Assembly (NCBI RefSeq): GCF_007971525.1
Contig: NZ_CP042437.1
Coordinates: 4,898,001 to 4,962,000 of the forward strand
DNA from: Mucilaginibacter ginsenosidivorax
Lineage (GTDB): Bacteria; Bacteroidota; Bacteroidia; Sphingobacteriales; Sphingobacteriaceae
Direction of reading: 5' to 3'
Length of the DNA: 64,000 nt
Shown here: positions 25,182 to 33,575 of the stretch, piece by piece
How positions within the stretch are numbered: the first letter of the stretch is position 1
How the letters are laid out: each line of letters begins with the position of its first letter
Position numbers and translations under genes: made by a program
The notes under the pieces: model-generated
Database searches by the model: none
Told to the model about the DNA's origin: nothing
What the model saw: the letters and a program-made list of their open reading frames with translations, nothing else

Positions 25182-26060
25182 CTAATACGCTATAGTAACA
25201 AAGTTGCTCAAATTAACGCCCATTTTCTTCCATTTGTCCTGGCTTGCTATGCGGGCGTAGCAGTTTTTTGAAAATGGTGTAATTGCTACCGGGAGTACGG
25301 TAAGCGGAGTTTCCTTTTTATCCATCCGGCCTTCTATCCACTGAACGGTTATAATAAACTCTCTGTTAACCCTAATGTTATATTGATCCAGGTTGATATT
25401 GGTCCAGCCGGTTTTAAAATTATCTACCGTGGCGAAAATTTGTTGGTGACATAGCAATGTGTCGGGCATGGCATTTTTTACGGCGTAAATATTAACCCTG
25501 AATTTTATAAAATTGAAGTTGTTTACCGATATGTAAAAGTTGAAATTTTTAATAATGGCTTGTTTTTGGCTGGTTTTATACAGCATCCCCATTTCGGAGC
25601 CAATGGTTTCGTCGGCCGTTTTTTTGTTGTGGACCGACACCTGTACAAATTTGCTTACGGCCTGCCGGCCAATAATTTCGGTGTTTGTTGCCCGTATTGC
25701 ATTTGTAATTGTTACTTCGGCAAGTTGTTGCGGCTTTACTGATAACCGGATTGTTTTATCGGCGGCCGGCGTAAAATCCCTTACCGGAATTTTCAACGCG
25801 GCATAGCCAACTATGCTTACCTGGATGGTATCTGCAAAATTATCCTGGCTAATGCCGAAACTGAAATGCCCGGCAGTGTCAGTTACCGTGCCTATAGGCT
25901 TGTTTAAAATTCCGACACTTACGTAAGCCAATGCCCTGCTGTTTTCCCTGTCAATTACAATGCCCTTAAGTATAATATTTTCGGCTGTGTTACCCTGGGC
26001 AAGAACATGTGAGGTAGTTATAAATACTAGGAAAAGCAATAGTAGCGGTTTTATGGTCAT
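25182..26060 (-). CDS. Exported protein with carboxypeptidase-like regulatory domain
   Basis: A 292-residue protein with signal peptide (MTIKPLLLLFLVFITTSHVLAQ). A CarboxypepD_reg-like beta-sandwich follows (about 30-110; ILKGIVIDRENSRALAYVSVGILNKPIGTVTDTAGHF), the type also found at the N-terminus of TonB-dependent receptors. The rest (about 120-290) is beta-rich with no known motif. There is no receptor barrel. Function unknown; envelope location expected. Confidence 0.78.
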   Translation of the reverse strand: MTIKPLLLLFLVFITTSHVLAQGNTAENIILKGIVIDRENSRALAYVSVGILNKPIGTVTDTAGHFSFGISQDNFADTIQVSIVGYAALKIPVRDFTPAADKTIRLSVKPQQLAEVTITNAIRATNTEIIGRQAVSKFVQVSVHNKKTADETIGSEMGMLYKTSQKQAIIKNFNFYISVNNFNFIKFRVNIYAVKNAMPDTLLCHQQIFATVDNFKTGWTNINLDQYNIRVNREFIITVQWIEGRMDKKETPLTVLPVAITPFSKNCYARIASQDKWKKMGVNLSNFVTIAY

Positions 26061-26261
26061 GATGAGGCGGATTGTTATAGGTGAATGCTACATTAACAGT
26101 TACGTTGTTTTAACATATTTATTATAAGCTTTATTGATAAATATGTTTTGGTATTAGCTTCTCCACGGGGTATCAGGCCTTCTTTGAACAATCTGCTTGG
26201 GGCAAAACGTATAAAAATCCATACATTAGTTTCAACCTACAATCATACGAAGTGCTGCCTG

Positions 26262-26825
26262 ATGTTTTTTACTATCCTGTTTTTTCTTGCTGCTTGTAAT
26301 AAACAATCGGGACGGAACAACGAAATTACCAAAATTGAGATTGCCACCGGTGGATGTTTTGGCCCTTGCCAATCTACTGTTGTAAGTATCGATAGTTCGC
26401 TTTCTTATAAATATTGGGGAGGAGGCCTTTCGTTCATTTTACCTTCAGACACTGGCAAAAAAGAGAAGCTGTTAGGGTATTATTCGGCAAAGATAAGCCG
26501 GGCATTTTGGGATACCTTAAACATGAAGCTCGAACATATCAGCTATAAGCATTTGGATACTATATACCAGCACTCCGTTGACGATCAAAGCCTGGAGGTA
26601 TTTATACATTACGGCAATAAAGTAAAACGCATAAAGGCACAGTCTGCCAGTTTACCTGATGGCGTAGGAGAAGTGCTTTACTATATCATCAGGAGTTATA
26701 AAATTGTAAAACCAAAACCAACCCGGGATACCTTCAGGTTCGAATCGGTACAACGGCCCTTTCCGGCACCGGATGTTCGCGGCATCAGGTTTCCTCCGCC
26801 AACAAAAATGGAGACAGGGGAATAA
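26262..26825 (+). CDS. DUF6438-like lipoprotein
   Basis: A 187-residue protein; the ATG at 26262 gives a short lipoprotein signal with lipobox LAAC. An earlier TTG would extend it by 38 residues and bury the signal. The mature part begins TKIEIATGGCFGPCQSTVVSID, the CFGPC signature of DUF6438, followed by KYWGGG. The function of the family is unknown. It stands alone, divergent from the DUF at 25182. Confidence 0.75.
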   Translation: MFFTILFFLAACNKQSGRNNEITKIEIATGGCFGPCQSTVVSIDSSLSYKYWGGGLSFILPSDTGKKEKLLGYYSAKISRAFWDTLNMKLEHISYKHLDTIYQHSVDDQSLEVFIHYGNKVKRIKAQSASLPDGVGEVLYYIIRSYKIVKPKPTRDTFRFESVQRPFPAPDVRGIRFPPPTKMETGE

Positions 26826-26952
26826 ATAATTGTTTGACATGGCTGGCTTACGGCCTCATTGACTGGAGCGTTGAAATAGAGATCGGAAGCTGAACACGTG
26901 TACGTTTCTTAAATACTTTTATGAAGCTTCCGCCGGGATGCAAATATCGCTA

Positions 26953-27846
26953 TCAGTTAACCAACTGTTTTTTAAACTGGTTGGGGCTAATACCTGTTTC
27001 CTTTTTAAAAAGCCTCGAAAAATAGGGCAGGTTTTCAAAGCCGAGTTGGTAAGCTATTTCAGATACGCTTTGATCCTCGCCCTTGAGCCGGTTTTTTGCC
27101 TCGTTCACCAGGTAAATATGAATCAGGTCGATAGCGGTTTTGCCGGTTTCCTGTTTCAGGAGATCGCTCAGGTAGCGGGGCGATAGGTTGAGGAGCGAAG
27201 CCAGCGTACTTACAGATGGCAAGCCCTGGGCTATTAACAAACCTTTTTTGAAATAAGCAGCCAGCGCATCGTTAAATTTAGACACCGTTTTGCCCGAAAG
27301 TTCGCGGCGGTTGATAAACTGGCGCTTATAAAACCGCTGCGAGTATTTCAGCATCGAATCTATGTGGGTAAGCATAATATCGCGGCTATACTCATCGGTG
27401 TTGCTGCGGTACTCGGTATCTATCTTGTGATAAAGGTCCCAGATAATTTGTTCTTCCTGTGGCGACAGGTGCAGCGCCTCATTGGTTTCGTAATCAAAAA
27501 AGGCATATTTGTTGATGTCGGTATGCAATATATGGCCGTTTAAAAAATCTTCGTGGATGAAGATGATAAAGGCGTCTTCCTCATACTCCACATTGCTAAA
27601 TTCAATGATTTGCCTGGGTTTTACAAACATCATGCTGCCGTTATCATGATCGTATTTGGTACGGCCATACCTGATAATACCCGATACAAGTTTTTTAAAT
27701 CCAATCATATAAAAATCGGATGTAAATTCCCGCTCGCCAAAAAGGCTGCAGGTTTTATTGCAGCGTTGGATGCTTATCAGCGGGTTTTCGGGTGGGGCAA
27801 AGCCGTTGGCGCGGTGCATATCGGCTAAATTTTTAAAATGCTGCAT
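26953..27846 (-). CDS. AraC-family transcriptional regulator
   Basis: A 297-residue regulator starting at the ATG at 27846. The N-terminal ligand domain (about 1-175) is cupin-like with GSMMFVKPRQIIEF. The C-terminal HTH pair (about 195-295) has VSTLASLLNLSPRYLSDLLKQETGKT and VSEIAYQLGFENLPYFSRLFKKETGISPNQF. It sits 72 bases downstream of an SDR gene on the same strand and probably controls it. Confidence 0.9.
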   Translation of the reverse strand: MQHFKNLADMHRANGFAPPENPLISIQRCNKTCSLFGEREFTSDFYMIGFKKLVSGIIRYGRTKYDHDNGSMMFVKPRQIIEFSNVEYEEDAFIIFIHEDFLNGHILHTDINKYAFFDYETNEALHLSPQEEQIIWDLYHKIDTEYRSNTDEYSRDIMLTHIDSMLKYSQRFYKRQFINRRELSGKTVSKFNDALAAYFKKGLLIAQGLPSVSTLASLLNLSPRYLSDLLKQETGKTAIDLIHIYLVNEAKNRLKGEDQSVSEIAYQLGFENLPYFSRLFKKETGISPNQFKKQLVN

Positions 27847-27918
27847 AACCTTTAAATAATGAAACAAATTTACGCCGAAAACCGGCGTAAATTATGTCAG
27901 TACAATACCATTAAAATA

Positions 27919-28737
27919 TTATTTGCCCTGTGCGGCAGCCGATACTTCTTTCCAGCTATCCCACTCGGCATACCGGCTTTCATAAACCTGCTTAACCCAA
28001 GGGTATGCCTGGCTGCCAAGGAACAAACGCAGCGGCGGGTTTTCGCTGTCAATCAGCTTTAACACAGCATCGCTGGTTGCTTCGGGGATACCAAAAATAT
28101 CATCAGTTAAACCGGCCTGGAATGCCGCGCGTACACCTTCATACTCGGGCATGGCCACAGTTTGTGCAGATGATGCGCCGGCCCAGTCGGTTGCAAAACC
28201 GTTAGGTTCAATAAGGGACACTTTTATGCCAAAGCCTTTAACCTCGGCAGCCAGCGTTTCGCTTAAGCCTTCCACAGCAAATTTTGACGCGTTATATAAA
28301 CCCAGTACTGGTAAAGTAGCATGGCCCAATACGCTCGAAACCTGGATAATGTGGCCATAGCCCTGTTGGCGCATTACCGGCAGTACAGCCTGGCTTAGCC
28401 ATAGCAGGCCAAAAAAGTTGGTTTCTATTTGTCCGCGGGCTTCCTGCTCGGTGGTTTCTTCAATGGTGCCAAATAAACCGTAGCCTGCGTTGTTAATCAA
28501 TACATCTATGCTGCCAAAGTGCTCTTTAGCTTTGTTGATAGCCGCAACGCCGGCTGCGCGGTCGTTTACATCCAGTTGCAGGGGTAAAATGTTGTCGCCA
28601 TATTTGGCTACCAGGTCGTCAAGAGTGCCCAGGTCGCGGGCGGTTGCTACTACTTTATCGCCGCGTTGCAGTAATGCTTCGGCCCATAATTTACCGAAAC
28701 CACGTGAGGCGCCGGTAATGAAAATTGTTTTTGCCAT
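27919..28737 (-). CDS. SDR family oxidoreductase
   Basis: A 272-residue classical short-chain dehydrogenase: cofactor motif TGASRGFGKLWA, NNAGYGLFG, catalytic Ser in IQVSSVLG and YNASK. The VVATARDLG stretch with Arg favours NADP. The substrate is unknown. The promoter element TACATTTG lies 25 bases upstream. The AraC regulator gene follows on the same strand. Confidence 0.9.
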   Translation of the reverse strand: MAKTIFITGASRGFGKLWAEALLQRGDKVVATARDLGTLDDLVAKYGDNILPLQLDVNDRAAGVAAINKAKEHFGSIDVLINNAGYGLFGTIEETTEQEARGQIETNFFGLLWLSQAVLPVMRQQGYGHIIQVSSVLGHATLPVLGLYNASKFAVEGLSETLAAEVKGFGIKVSLIEPNGFATDWAGASSAQTVAMPEYEGVRAAFQAGLTDDIFGIPEATSDAVLKLIDSENPPLRLFLGSQAYPWVKQVYESRYAEWDSWKEVSAAAQGK

Positions 28738-28761
28738 TGTTTTGTTGTTTTAATTATGACA

Positions 28762-28769
28762 CAAATGTA
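28762..28769 (-). promoter_or_regulatory. Bacteroidetes -7 promoter element (TACATTTG)
   Basis: Exact TAnnTTTG match on the minus strand, 25 bases upstream of the SDR start at 28737. Confidence 0.5.
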
Positions 28770-28949
28770 GAGCGCCTTTTGCAGCCCGATTTATACGGAA
28801 GTGGGGAAGAATGATACATTTTAACGTAAGCAAGGCAGGATGGTAATTGGAGTGTCATGATGAGGTTAAAACAATAAAATTGATTGGCAAACTGCGGTAA
28901 TGGCTTGGTATTATTTGTGATTGACCGGTAAAACGACCTATGCTTTGCG

Positions 28950-29012
28950 ATGGATTGATAAATCACAAGTCATCCGCCCGCAGAAACCGAATAAGGCTTG
29001 CACTAAGTGGTA
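28950..29012. repeat. Degenerate copy of the 33.3/36.5-kb dispersed repeat
   Basis: AAATCACAAGTCATCCGCC followed by GGCTTGCACTAAGTGG lines up with the 3' parts of the repeats at 33341-33404 and 36520-36580. The rest of the 300-base gene-free stretch 28738-29037 shows no gene. Confidence 0.5.
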
Positions 29013-29037
29013 CATGGATACTATAAATGTCCAAAGC

Positions 29038-29487
29038 TCATTTACCCAGTTCTTCAGCCAGGCCGATAAGAAGCCCCTCGGCTCCGCGAATGTAGCAGAG
29101 CCGGTATGAGTTCTCGTACTGTACCACTTCGCCTACAAGCTGGGCACCTTGCTTGCTGAGCCTGGCTACCATTTCGTCGAGGTTTTCAACGGTGAACATT
29201 GCACGCAGGTAGCCCAGGGCGTTCACGGGGGCCGTGCGGTGGTCTGAAATTACGGGCGGGTTAACAAATCGCGAAAGCTCAAGGCGGTTATGTCCATCCG
29301 GGGTAACCATCATGGCAATTTCTACGCGCTGGGAACCCAGCCCGGTAATGCGACCTGCCCATTCACCTTCCACGGTAGCCCGGCCTTCAAGCTTTAGTCC
29401 TATTTCTGAAAAAAAGGATATCACGGTATCGAGTGATTCCACAACGATGCCCATATTGTCCATTCTTATTAATTTGTTTTCTGCCAT
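29038..29487 (-). CDS. VOC-family (glyoxalase-like) protein
   Basis: A 149-residue vicinal-oxygen-chelate protein with two beta-alpha-beta-beta-beta units: MDNMGIVVESLDTVISFFSEIGL, then GHNRLELSRF, YLRAMFTVENLDEMVARL and YENSYRLCYIRGAEGLLIGLAEEL. It could be a lyase, a dioxygenase or a resistance protein; the metal ligands are consistent with the fold but the reaction is unknown. A Shine-Dalgarno AAGGAG lies about 10 bases before the ATG, rare in this window. Divergent from the ArsR operon. Confidence 0.85.
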   Translation of the reverse strand: MAENKLIRMDNMGIVVESLDTVISFFSEIGLKLEGRATVEGEWAGRITGLGSQRVEIAMMVTPDGHNRLELSRFVNPPVISDHRTAPVNALGYLRAMFTVENLDEMVARLSKQGAQLVGEVVQYENSYRLCYIRGAEGLLIGLAEELGK

Positions 29488-29651
29488 AGTTTTATCTCCT
29501 TATAAATAAAAAGTAACGATGTTCATTGAAGTATTGTTTGCAAACTTCAATGAAGTTAAACGCATTAAATTGTATAAATCGGAACCGGAGTCGATGGCAA
29601 TTCTCCAATCCCTCCGCTCATCTTCAACAAAAAAAACTGAAATAAATTTGC

Positions 29652-29693
29652 GCAACTCAAAAGTTGCATATATATTTGCAACCTGAAGGTTGC
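29652..29693 (+). promoter_or_regulatory. Tandem palindromic operators flanking a promoter element, arsR-type gene
   Basis: GCAACT-CAAA-AGTTGC (29652-29667) and GCAACC-TGAA-GGTTGC (29678-29693) are two perfect 6-bp inverted repeats with 4-base spacers, 26 bases centre to centre. A perfect TAnnTTTG element (TATATTTG, 29671-29678) lies between them, so binding at either site would block the promoter of the ArsR-type gene at 29712. Confidence 0.75.
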
Positions 29694-29711
29694 TTATTTG
29701 GATTTTATAAT

Positions 29712-30032
29712 ATGAAACAGGATATATTCCAGGCGATAGCCGACCCAACACGAAGGGCTATTTTAACGTTAATTGCCATACAGGCATTAACACCCAATGC
29801 CATGGCCCAAAAATTTGATATGACCCGACAAGCCGTATCAAAACATATTAAGGTATTACACGAATGCGATTTGATTAAACCCGAGCAGAGTGGCCGGGAG
29901 ATTTATTATCACTTTAACGCAAAAAAAATGCAGGAATTCGACAATTGGTTAGCCCAGTTCAGGCAAAGCTGGGAAACACAATTCAATCAACTGGACCAAC
30001 TATTATCAACAATTAAAAAAACAGAAAAATGA
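29712..30032 (+). CDS. ArsR-family transcriptional regulator
   Basis: A 106-residue winged-helix repressor; the ATG at 29712 gives the canonical start MKQDIFQAIADPTRRAILTLI. Recognition helix region: NAMAQKFDMTRQAVSKHIKVLHECDLI, wing SGREIYYHF. No metal-binding cysteines, so it belongs to the metal-independent subgroup usually paired with SRPBCC genes. It overlaps the SRPBCC gene by 4 bases (ATGA). Tandem palindromes around its promoter point to autoregulation. Confidence 0.92.
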   Translation: MKQDIFQAIADPTRRAILTLIAIQALTPNAMAQKFDMTRQAVSKHIKVLHECDLIKPEQSGREIYYHFNAKKMQEFDNWLAQFRQSWETQFNQLDQLLSTIKKTEK

Positions 30033-30520
30033 ACAACGACTTGCTATTTGATTTTAACGTTGACAAAGCAGCGAAAACGGTATTTATAACCAGGGAATTT
30101 AATGCCGGCCAATCTTTAGTATGGGATGCCTTTACCAAAGCCGAACTGCTTGACCAATGGGGGGCACCTGCACCTATGCGCGCCAAAACCAAGTATATGA
30201 ATTTTGAAGTAGGCGGGCGGCGATTTTACGCGATGATAAGCCCCGACGGGCAGGAGCGTTGGGCTGTGCAGGAATTTACATCCATTACCCCGAAAACCAA
30301 TTTTAAGATGTACAACGCGTTTGCTGATAAAGACGAAAATCGTGAGCTGCCTGGATCTGATTGGGATTACAATTTCAGCGAACAAAACGGCGTAACCAAA
30401 GTGGACATTACCATTTTTAATGAATCGTTTGAGCGCATGGAGAAATTATTGGAGGGCTTCAAAATAGGCTTTACCATGACATTAAAAAACCTGGAAGAGC
30501 TGTTATCAACTTTATCTTAA
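30029..30520 (+). CDS. SRPBCC (AHSA1-like) domain protein
   Basis: A 163-residue SRPBCC protein: TVFITREFNAGQSLVWDAFTKAELLDQWGAP, then VGGRRFYAMISPDGQERWAVQEF and GFKIGFTMTLKNLEELL. It is translationally coupled to the ArsR-type regulator, a frequent pairing. Probably binds a small hydrophobic ligand; role unknown. Confidence 0.87.
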   Translation: MNNDLLFDFNVDKAAKTVFITREFNAGQSLVWDAFTKAELLDQWGAPAPMRAKTKYMNFEVGGRRFYAMISPDGQERWAVQEFTSITPKTNFKMYNAFADKDENRELPGSDWDYNFSEQNGVTKVDITIFNESFERMEKLLEGFKIGFTMTLKNLEELLSTLS

Positions 30521-30562
30521 GAATTTATAAACCGAAACATTAACAATTAAAACATAAAAATC

Positions 30563-30997
30563 ATGAGAGCAATTAATCCCTGGATCAACTTCAATGGAAA
30601 TGCCGAAGAAGCATTCACTTTTTACAAATCAGTTTTTGGCGGCGAGTTTACAAAGATCATTCGTTTTAAGGACATGGCAGGCATGGGTTTTGAGGTGCCC
30701 GAAAATGAGGCCAATAAACTCATGCACATTGCCTTGCCGCTTGGCAAACACAACGTACTAATAGCCAACGATGTTCCCGAATTTATGGGACGCGTAAGCG
30801 AAAATGAAAACAGGTCGAAAATATTAGTTAATGCCGAAAGCCGTGAAGAGGCCGATAAAATATTTAACGGCCTGTCGGCAGGCGGAGATGTTGAAGGCCC
30901 CATTGGCGACAGTCCCTGGGGTACATACGCCGGAATGTTCAGGGACAAATATGGGATTGAATGGATTGTGGAATTTGATGCGAGTTATAACGGGTAA
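30563..30997 (+). CDS. VOC-family PhnB-like protein
   Basis: A 144-residue PhnB/glyoxalase-like protein: INPWINFNGNAEEAFTFYKSVFGGEFTKI, then MHIALPLGKHNVLIANDVPE and GTYAGMFRDKYGIEWIVEF. It is the third gene of the ArsR-SRPBCC-VOC run, 42 bases after the SRPBCC gene, and is closed by a terminator. The substrate is unknown. Confidence 0.88.
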   Translation: MRAINPWINFNGNAEEAFTFYKSVFGGEFTKIIRFKDMAGMGFEVPENEANKLMHIALPLGKHNVLIANDVPEFMGRVSENENRSKILVNAESREEADKIFNGLSAGGDVEGPIGDSPWGTYAGMFRDKYGIEWIVEFDASYNG

Positions 30998-31048
30998 GTT
31001 ATTTCCATTCGGGTCTCTCCCCGCCGCGACTGAAGCTCTTTTAAGCAA

Positions 31049-31084
31049 TGAAAAAATCCCTGCTTCCGGAAGAAAGCAGGGATT
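31049..31084 (+). terminator. Intrinsic terminator
   Basis: AAATCCCTGCTT and AAAGCAGGGATTT form a strong hairpin downstream of the PhnB-like gene; usable in either direction. Confidence 0.7.
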
Positions 31085-31099
31085 TGAAAGAAACTTATA

Positions 31100-31165
31100 T
31101 TTTGAAACAATTATTTTGCGTTTTGGTGAAGCCACCGTCAACCAGTAATCCCGTCCCATTGTCGT
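31100..31165 (-). pseudogene. Remnant of an SDR C-terminus
   Basis: On the minus strand, just after the stop of the SDR gene at 31187, the sequence reads GTGLLVDGGFTKTQNN before a stop codon. This matches the conserved C-terminal LLVDGGxT of SDR enzymes, such as the paralogue upstream (ELLVDGGMT). No start or upstream part remains. It looks like the leftover end of a deleted or recombined SDR gene. Confidence 0.6.
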
Positions 31166-31186
31166 TCATTTTTGGGGTTGATGGAT

Positions 31187-31945
31187 TTAAAACCCATACA
31201 TACCACCAGAAACAGAAATTTGCTCGCCCGTAATCCAGGCTGCGTCATCCGAAGCAAGGAAAACGGCAGCTTTCGCAATATCTTCGGGTTGGCCTCTGCG
31301 GCCAAGTGGTGTTTTTTCAACAAACATCTTTTCATACTCACTCCCGGCGGTAACGCCCGCGCTGGCTGCACCTTCTGTTGCCGTAGCGCCTGGCAAAATA
31401 GAGTTGATACGAACGTTTTTAATACCCAACTCCTTAGATAAAGCTATTGTGAAGGCATCCAATGCCGCTTTAGTTGATGAGTACAATGAGGCATTTTGAA
31501 GAGGGTATTTACTTGCACCCGAACTGATGTTGATAATGTTTCCACCCTTATCGCCGAAAAGTTTCAAAGCTGCCTGGATGGTCAATATTGGGCCTAACAC
31601 ATTCACGTTGAAACTTTGGTGGAAATCTTCAACCGAAATTTGTTCAATAGGCGCATATCCCTGAGATACCGCGTTATTTACTAAAACGTCCAGCGCGCCG
31701 AAAGCACTCGCAGTTTCTTCAAACAGCCTGGTTACATCGGCTCCTTTAGATACATCTGCCTGTATTGCAATGGCTATGCCTCCATTATCGGTTATCTCCT
31801 TAACCACCTTATCTGCGCCTTCTTTACTTGAGGCATAATTTACTACTACTTTTGCCCCTGCTGCCGCGAAGTGTTTGGCAATAGATGCGCCTATTCCTTT
31901 TGAAGCACCGGTAACTACCGCTACTTTGTTTTTTAATTTACTCAT
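31187..31945 (-). CDS. SDR family oxidoreductase
   Basis: A 252-residue classical short-chain dehydrogenase: TGASKGIGASIAKHF cofactor motif, VVVNYASSKEGADKV, NNAVSQGY, NISSGASKYP (catalytic Ser) and YSSTKAAL, ending in GGMYGF. The usual NNAG is NNAV. It sits 61 bases downstream of a paralogous SDR gene and is probably cotranscribed under the divergent HxlR regulator. The substrate is unknown. Confidence 0.9.
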   Translation of the reverse strand: MSKLKNKVAVVTGASKGIGASIAKHFAAAGAKVVVNYASSKEGADKVVKEITDNGGIAIAIQADVSKGADVTRLFEETASAFGALDVLVNNAVSQGYAPIEQISVEDFHQSFNVNVLGPILTIQAALKLFGDKGGNIINISSGASKYPLQNASLYSSTKAALDAFTIALSKELGIKNVRINSILPGATATEGAASAGVTAGSEYEKMFVEKTPLGRRGQPEDIAKAAVFLASDDAAWITGEQISVSGGMYGF

Positions 31946-32006
31946 TTGAAAATTATTTTAATTATTTAAAGACACGGGTTACATCCCCGCGCCGGTGTGA
32001 GGTTAA

Positions 32007-32759
32007 TTATTTAGCCAAATAAGTCATACCGCCGTCAACAAGGAGTTCGGCACCAAGCATAAACGAGGAATCGTCAGAAGCCAGGAAAACCGCTGTTTTG
32101 CCAATGTCGGCTGGTTGCCCAATCCGGCCTATGGGCATTTGATCTGCAAAGTGTTTTTTTACCGCTTCCATTTGTTCTGCAGGAACAAACTTGTCGAACG
32201 CGGGTGTATCTGTTGTACCGGGTGTTATCACATTTGCCCTGATCTTTCTATCTAAAAGGTCGCTTGAAAATCCTTTGGCTAAATAGATAACAGCTGCTTT
32301 AGCAGCGCCGTATAACGTAAAATTTGCATATGCCCGGTGGGCAGCATTTGACCCGATCAAAATAATAGAACCGCCATTATTCATATGGGGTAATGCTTTT
32401 TGAACAGTGAAGTAAACACTTTTCAGGTTCAGGTCAATGGCCTTATCAAAGTCGGCCTCGCTAAAAGTTGCCACAGTTCCTACAGTTCCGGCACCTGCAT
32501 TGGCTACAATCACGTCTATTTTGCCAAATTTTTCAGCTGTTGCTGCAAACACCCTTTCCAGATCGGCAAGATTGGTCACGTCGGCATTTATGGCTATAAA
32601 ATTATCGCCAAGCTGGGCTACAGCGCTATCTAAAGTTTTCTGGTTTCTGCCTACGATAGCTCCTACAGCACCTTCATTTTTAAATTCTTGCGCAATGCCA
32701 AATCCTATACCACTGTTGCCACCTGTAATCACCACAACTTTGTTTTTTAATCTATTCAT
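32007..32759 (-). CDS. SDR family oxidoreductase, divergent from HxlR regulator
   Basis: A 250-residue classical SDR: TGGNSGIGFGIAQEF, NAGAGTVG, ILIGSNAAH (catalytic Ser) and YGAAKAA, ending LVDGGMTYLAK. First gene of a two-SDR operon. A perfect TAnnTTTG element (TACCTTTG) lies at 32786-32793 on the minus strand and the left arm of the HxlR inverted repeat overlaps it, so repression by HxlR is likely. Confidence 0.9.
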   Translation of the reverse strand: MNRLKNKVVVITGGNSGIGFGIAQEFKNEGAVGAIVGRNQKTLDSAVAQLGDNFIAINADVTNLADLERVFAATAEKFGKIDVIVANAGAGTVGTVATFSEADFDKAIDLNLKSVYFTVQKALPHMNNGGSIILIGSNAAHRAYANFTLYGAAKAAVIYLAKGFSSDLLDRKIRANVITPGTTDTPAFDKFVPAEQMEAVKKHFADQMPIGRIGQPADIGKTAVFLASDDSSFMLGAELLVDGGMTYLAK

Positions 32760-32785
32760 TTTAATTGATATTTAAATTTATTTCA

Positions 32786-32793
32786 CAAAGGTA
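32786..32793 (-). promoter_or_regulatory. Bacteroidetes -7 element for the SDR operon (TACCTTTG)
   Basis: Exact TAnnTTTG match 27 bases before the SDR start, overlapping by two bases the inverted repeat at 32792-32828. Confidence 0.6.
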
Positions 32794-32828
32794 CTGTCAA
32801 TAGTTTATCTTTGTAACTATTGATAGTA
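32792..32828. promoter_or_regulatory. Inverted-repeat operator between hxlR-type gene and SDR operon
   Basis: TACTGTCAATAGTT (32792-32805) and AACTATTGATAGTA (32815-32828) are 14-bp arms with a single mismatch and a 9-base spacer. The spacer contains TATCTTTG (32807-32814 region), a TAnnTTTG element for the plus-strand regulator. The site thus overlaps both divergent promoters and is the probable HxlR binding site. Confidence 0.8.
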
Positions 32829-32867
32829 TATTCTGGTTACCATCGGGTAACTACAATTTTTAAAAAT

Positions 32868-33230
32868 ATGAGAGACGACAGATTTTGCAGTTCGAACTGC
32901 CCGTTTACGAGAGCTATTGGCACTATTGGCAATAAATGGAAGCCAATAATTATAAATGTAATTGGCACCCGTACCATCCGTTTTGGTCAGTTGGATTCTA
33001 TAATACCACTCATTTCAAGGAAAGTACTAACCGAACAACTAAAAGAGCTGGAAGAAGACGGACTATTGGAAAGATTGGCCTATAAAGAATTACCGCCAAG
33101 GGTAGAGTATAAGCTGTCTGAAAAAGGCTTAGCTTTTTTGCCGATTTTAGAACACATCAAAGAATGGAATTTAAAATATGAAATAGCTTTAATACCTAAA
33201 GAGACCGATAGAATAACTTATGCCAGGTAG
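32868..33230 (+). CDS. HxlR-family transcriptional regulator
   Basis: A 120-residue winged-helix regulator; the ATG at 32868 gives MRDDRFCSSNCPFTRAIGTIGNKWKP. An earlier TTG lies inside the operator and is rejected. HTH and wing: LTEQLKELEEDGLLERLAYKELPPRVEYKLSEKG. The N-terminal Cys pair (CSSNCP) is where HxlR members such as YodB sense electrophiles through a thiol. With two SDR genes opposite, a role in aldehyde or quinone stress is plausible but unproven. Confidence 0.92.
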   Translation: MRDDRFCSSNCPFTRAIGTIGNKWKPIIINVIGTRTIRFGQLDSIIPLISRKVLTEQLKELEEDGLLERLAYKELPPRVEYKLSEKGLAFLPILEHIKEWNLKYEIALIPKETDRITYAR

Positions 33231-33274
33231 TGTAAAATAGAGACCGGACAATGAACGGGAAATGGAAGATCTCG

Positions 33275-33404
33275 TTTTAGCACAGGTCTTGTGTATGGGG
33301 CTTTGAGCAATGGGTGACCTGTGCTTCGCGAGTGTCTTGTAAAATAAGTCATAAATCATCAGCCCACAGGCAGCCACGCAAGGCTTGTGCTAAAGGGGGG
33401 CAAA
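33275..33404. repeat. Dispersed repeat copy A with conserved hairpin
   Basis: The 62 bases 33275-33336 match 36458-36519 with three differences, and similarity continues weakly to about 33404. Inside, GCACAGGTC (33280-33288) pairs with GACCTGTGC (33316-33324). It lies at the 3' side of the tailspike-like gene; copy B is at its 5' side. No gene is seen in the gene-free stretch 33231-33575. Confidence 0.8.
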
Positions 33405-33425
33405 TGGGCGAGGCTCGCGGAAAAC

Positions 33426-33468
33426 CAGATTCTTAAGAGCGCTTTTTGTGAGGGCTCTTAAGAATCTG
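33426..33468 (-). terminator. Perfect 15-bp inverted repeat, probable terminator of the beta-helix gene
   Basis: CAGATTCTTAAGAGC (33426-33440) and GCTCTTAAGAATCTG (33454-33468) are exact complements around a 13-base loop. On the minus strand the hairpin is followed by GTTTTCC, a weak T run, about 110 bases past the stop of the gene at 33576. Confidence 0.5.
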
Positions 33469-33575
33469 AGTCGATGCATTTAGATGAGAAAATAGTATAT
33501 TCACAAATCACGTCTGACAACTTATAAAACCAACCAACTGTCAGATCAAATAGTGGCTATTACATTTTATTTGAC

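Noticed and set aside
28921..29109. A 62-codon plus-strand open frame
   Set aside because: It overlaps a dispersed repeat fragment and the 3' end of the VOC gene.
32820..32867. A TTG start for the HxlR regulator at 32820
   Set aside because: It would place the start inside the operator and promoter; the ATG at 32868 gives the family-typical N-terminus.
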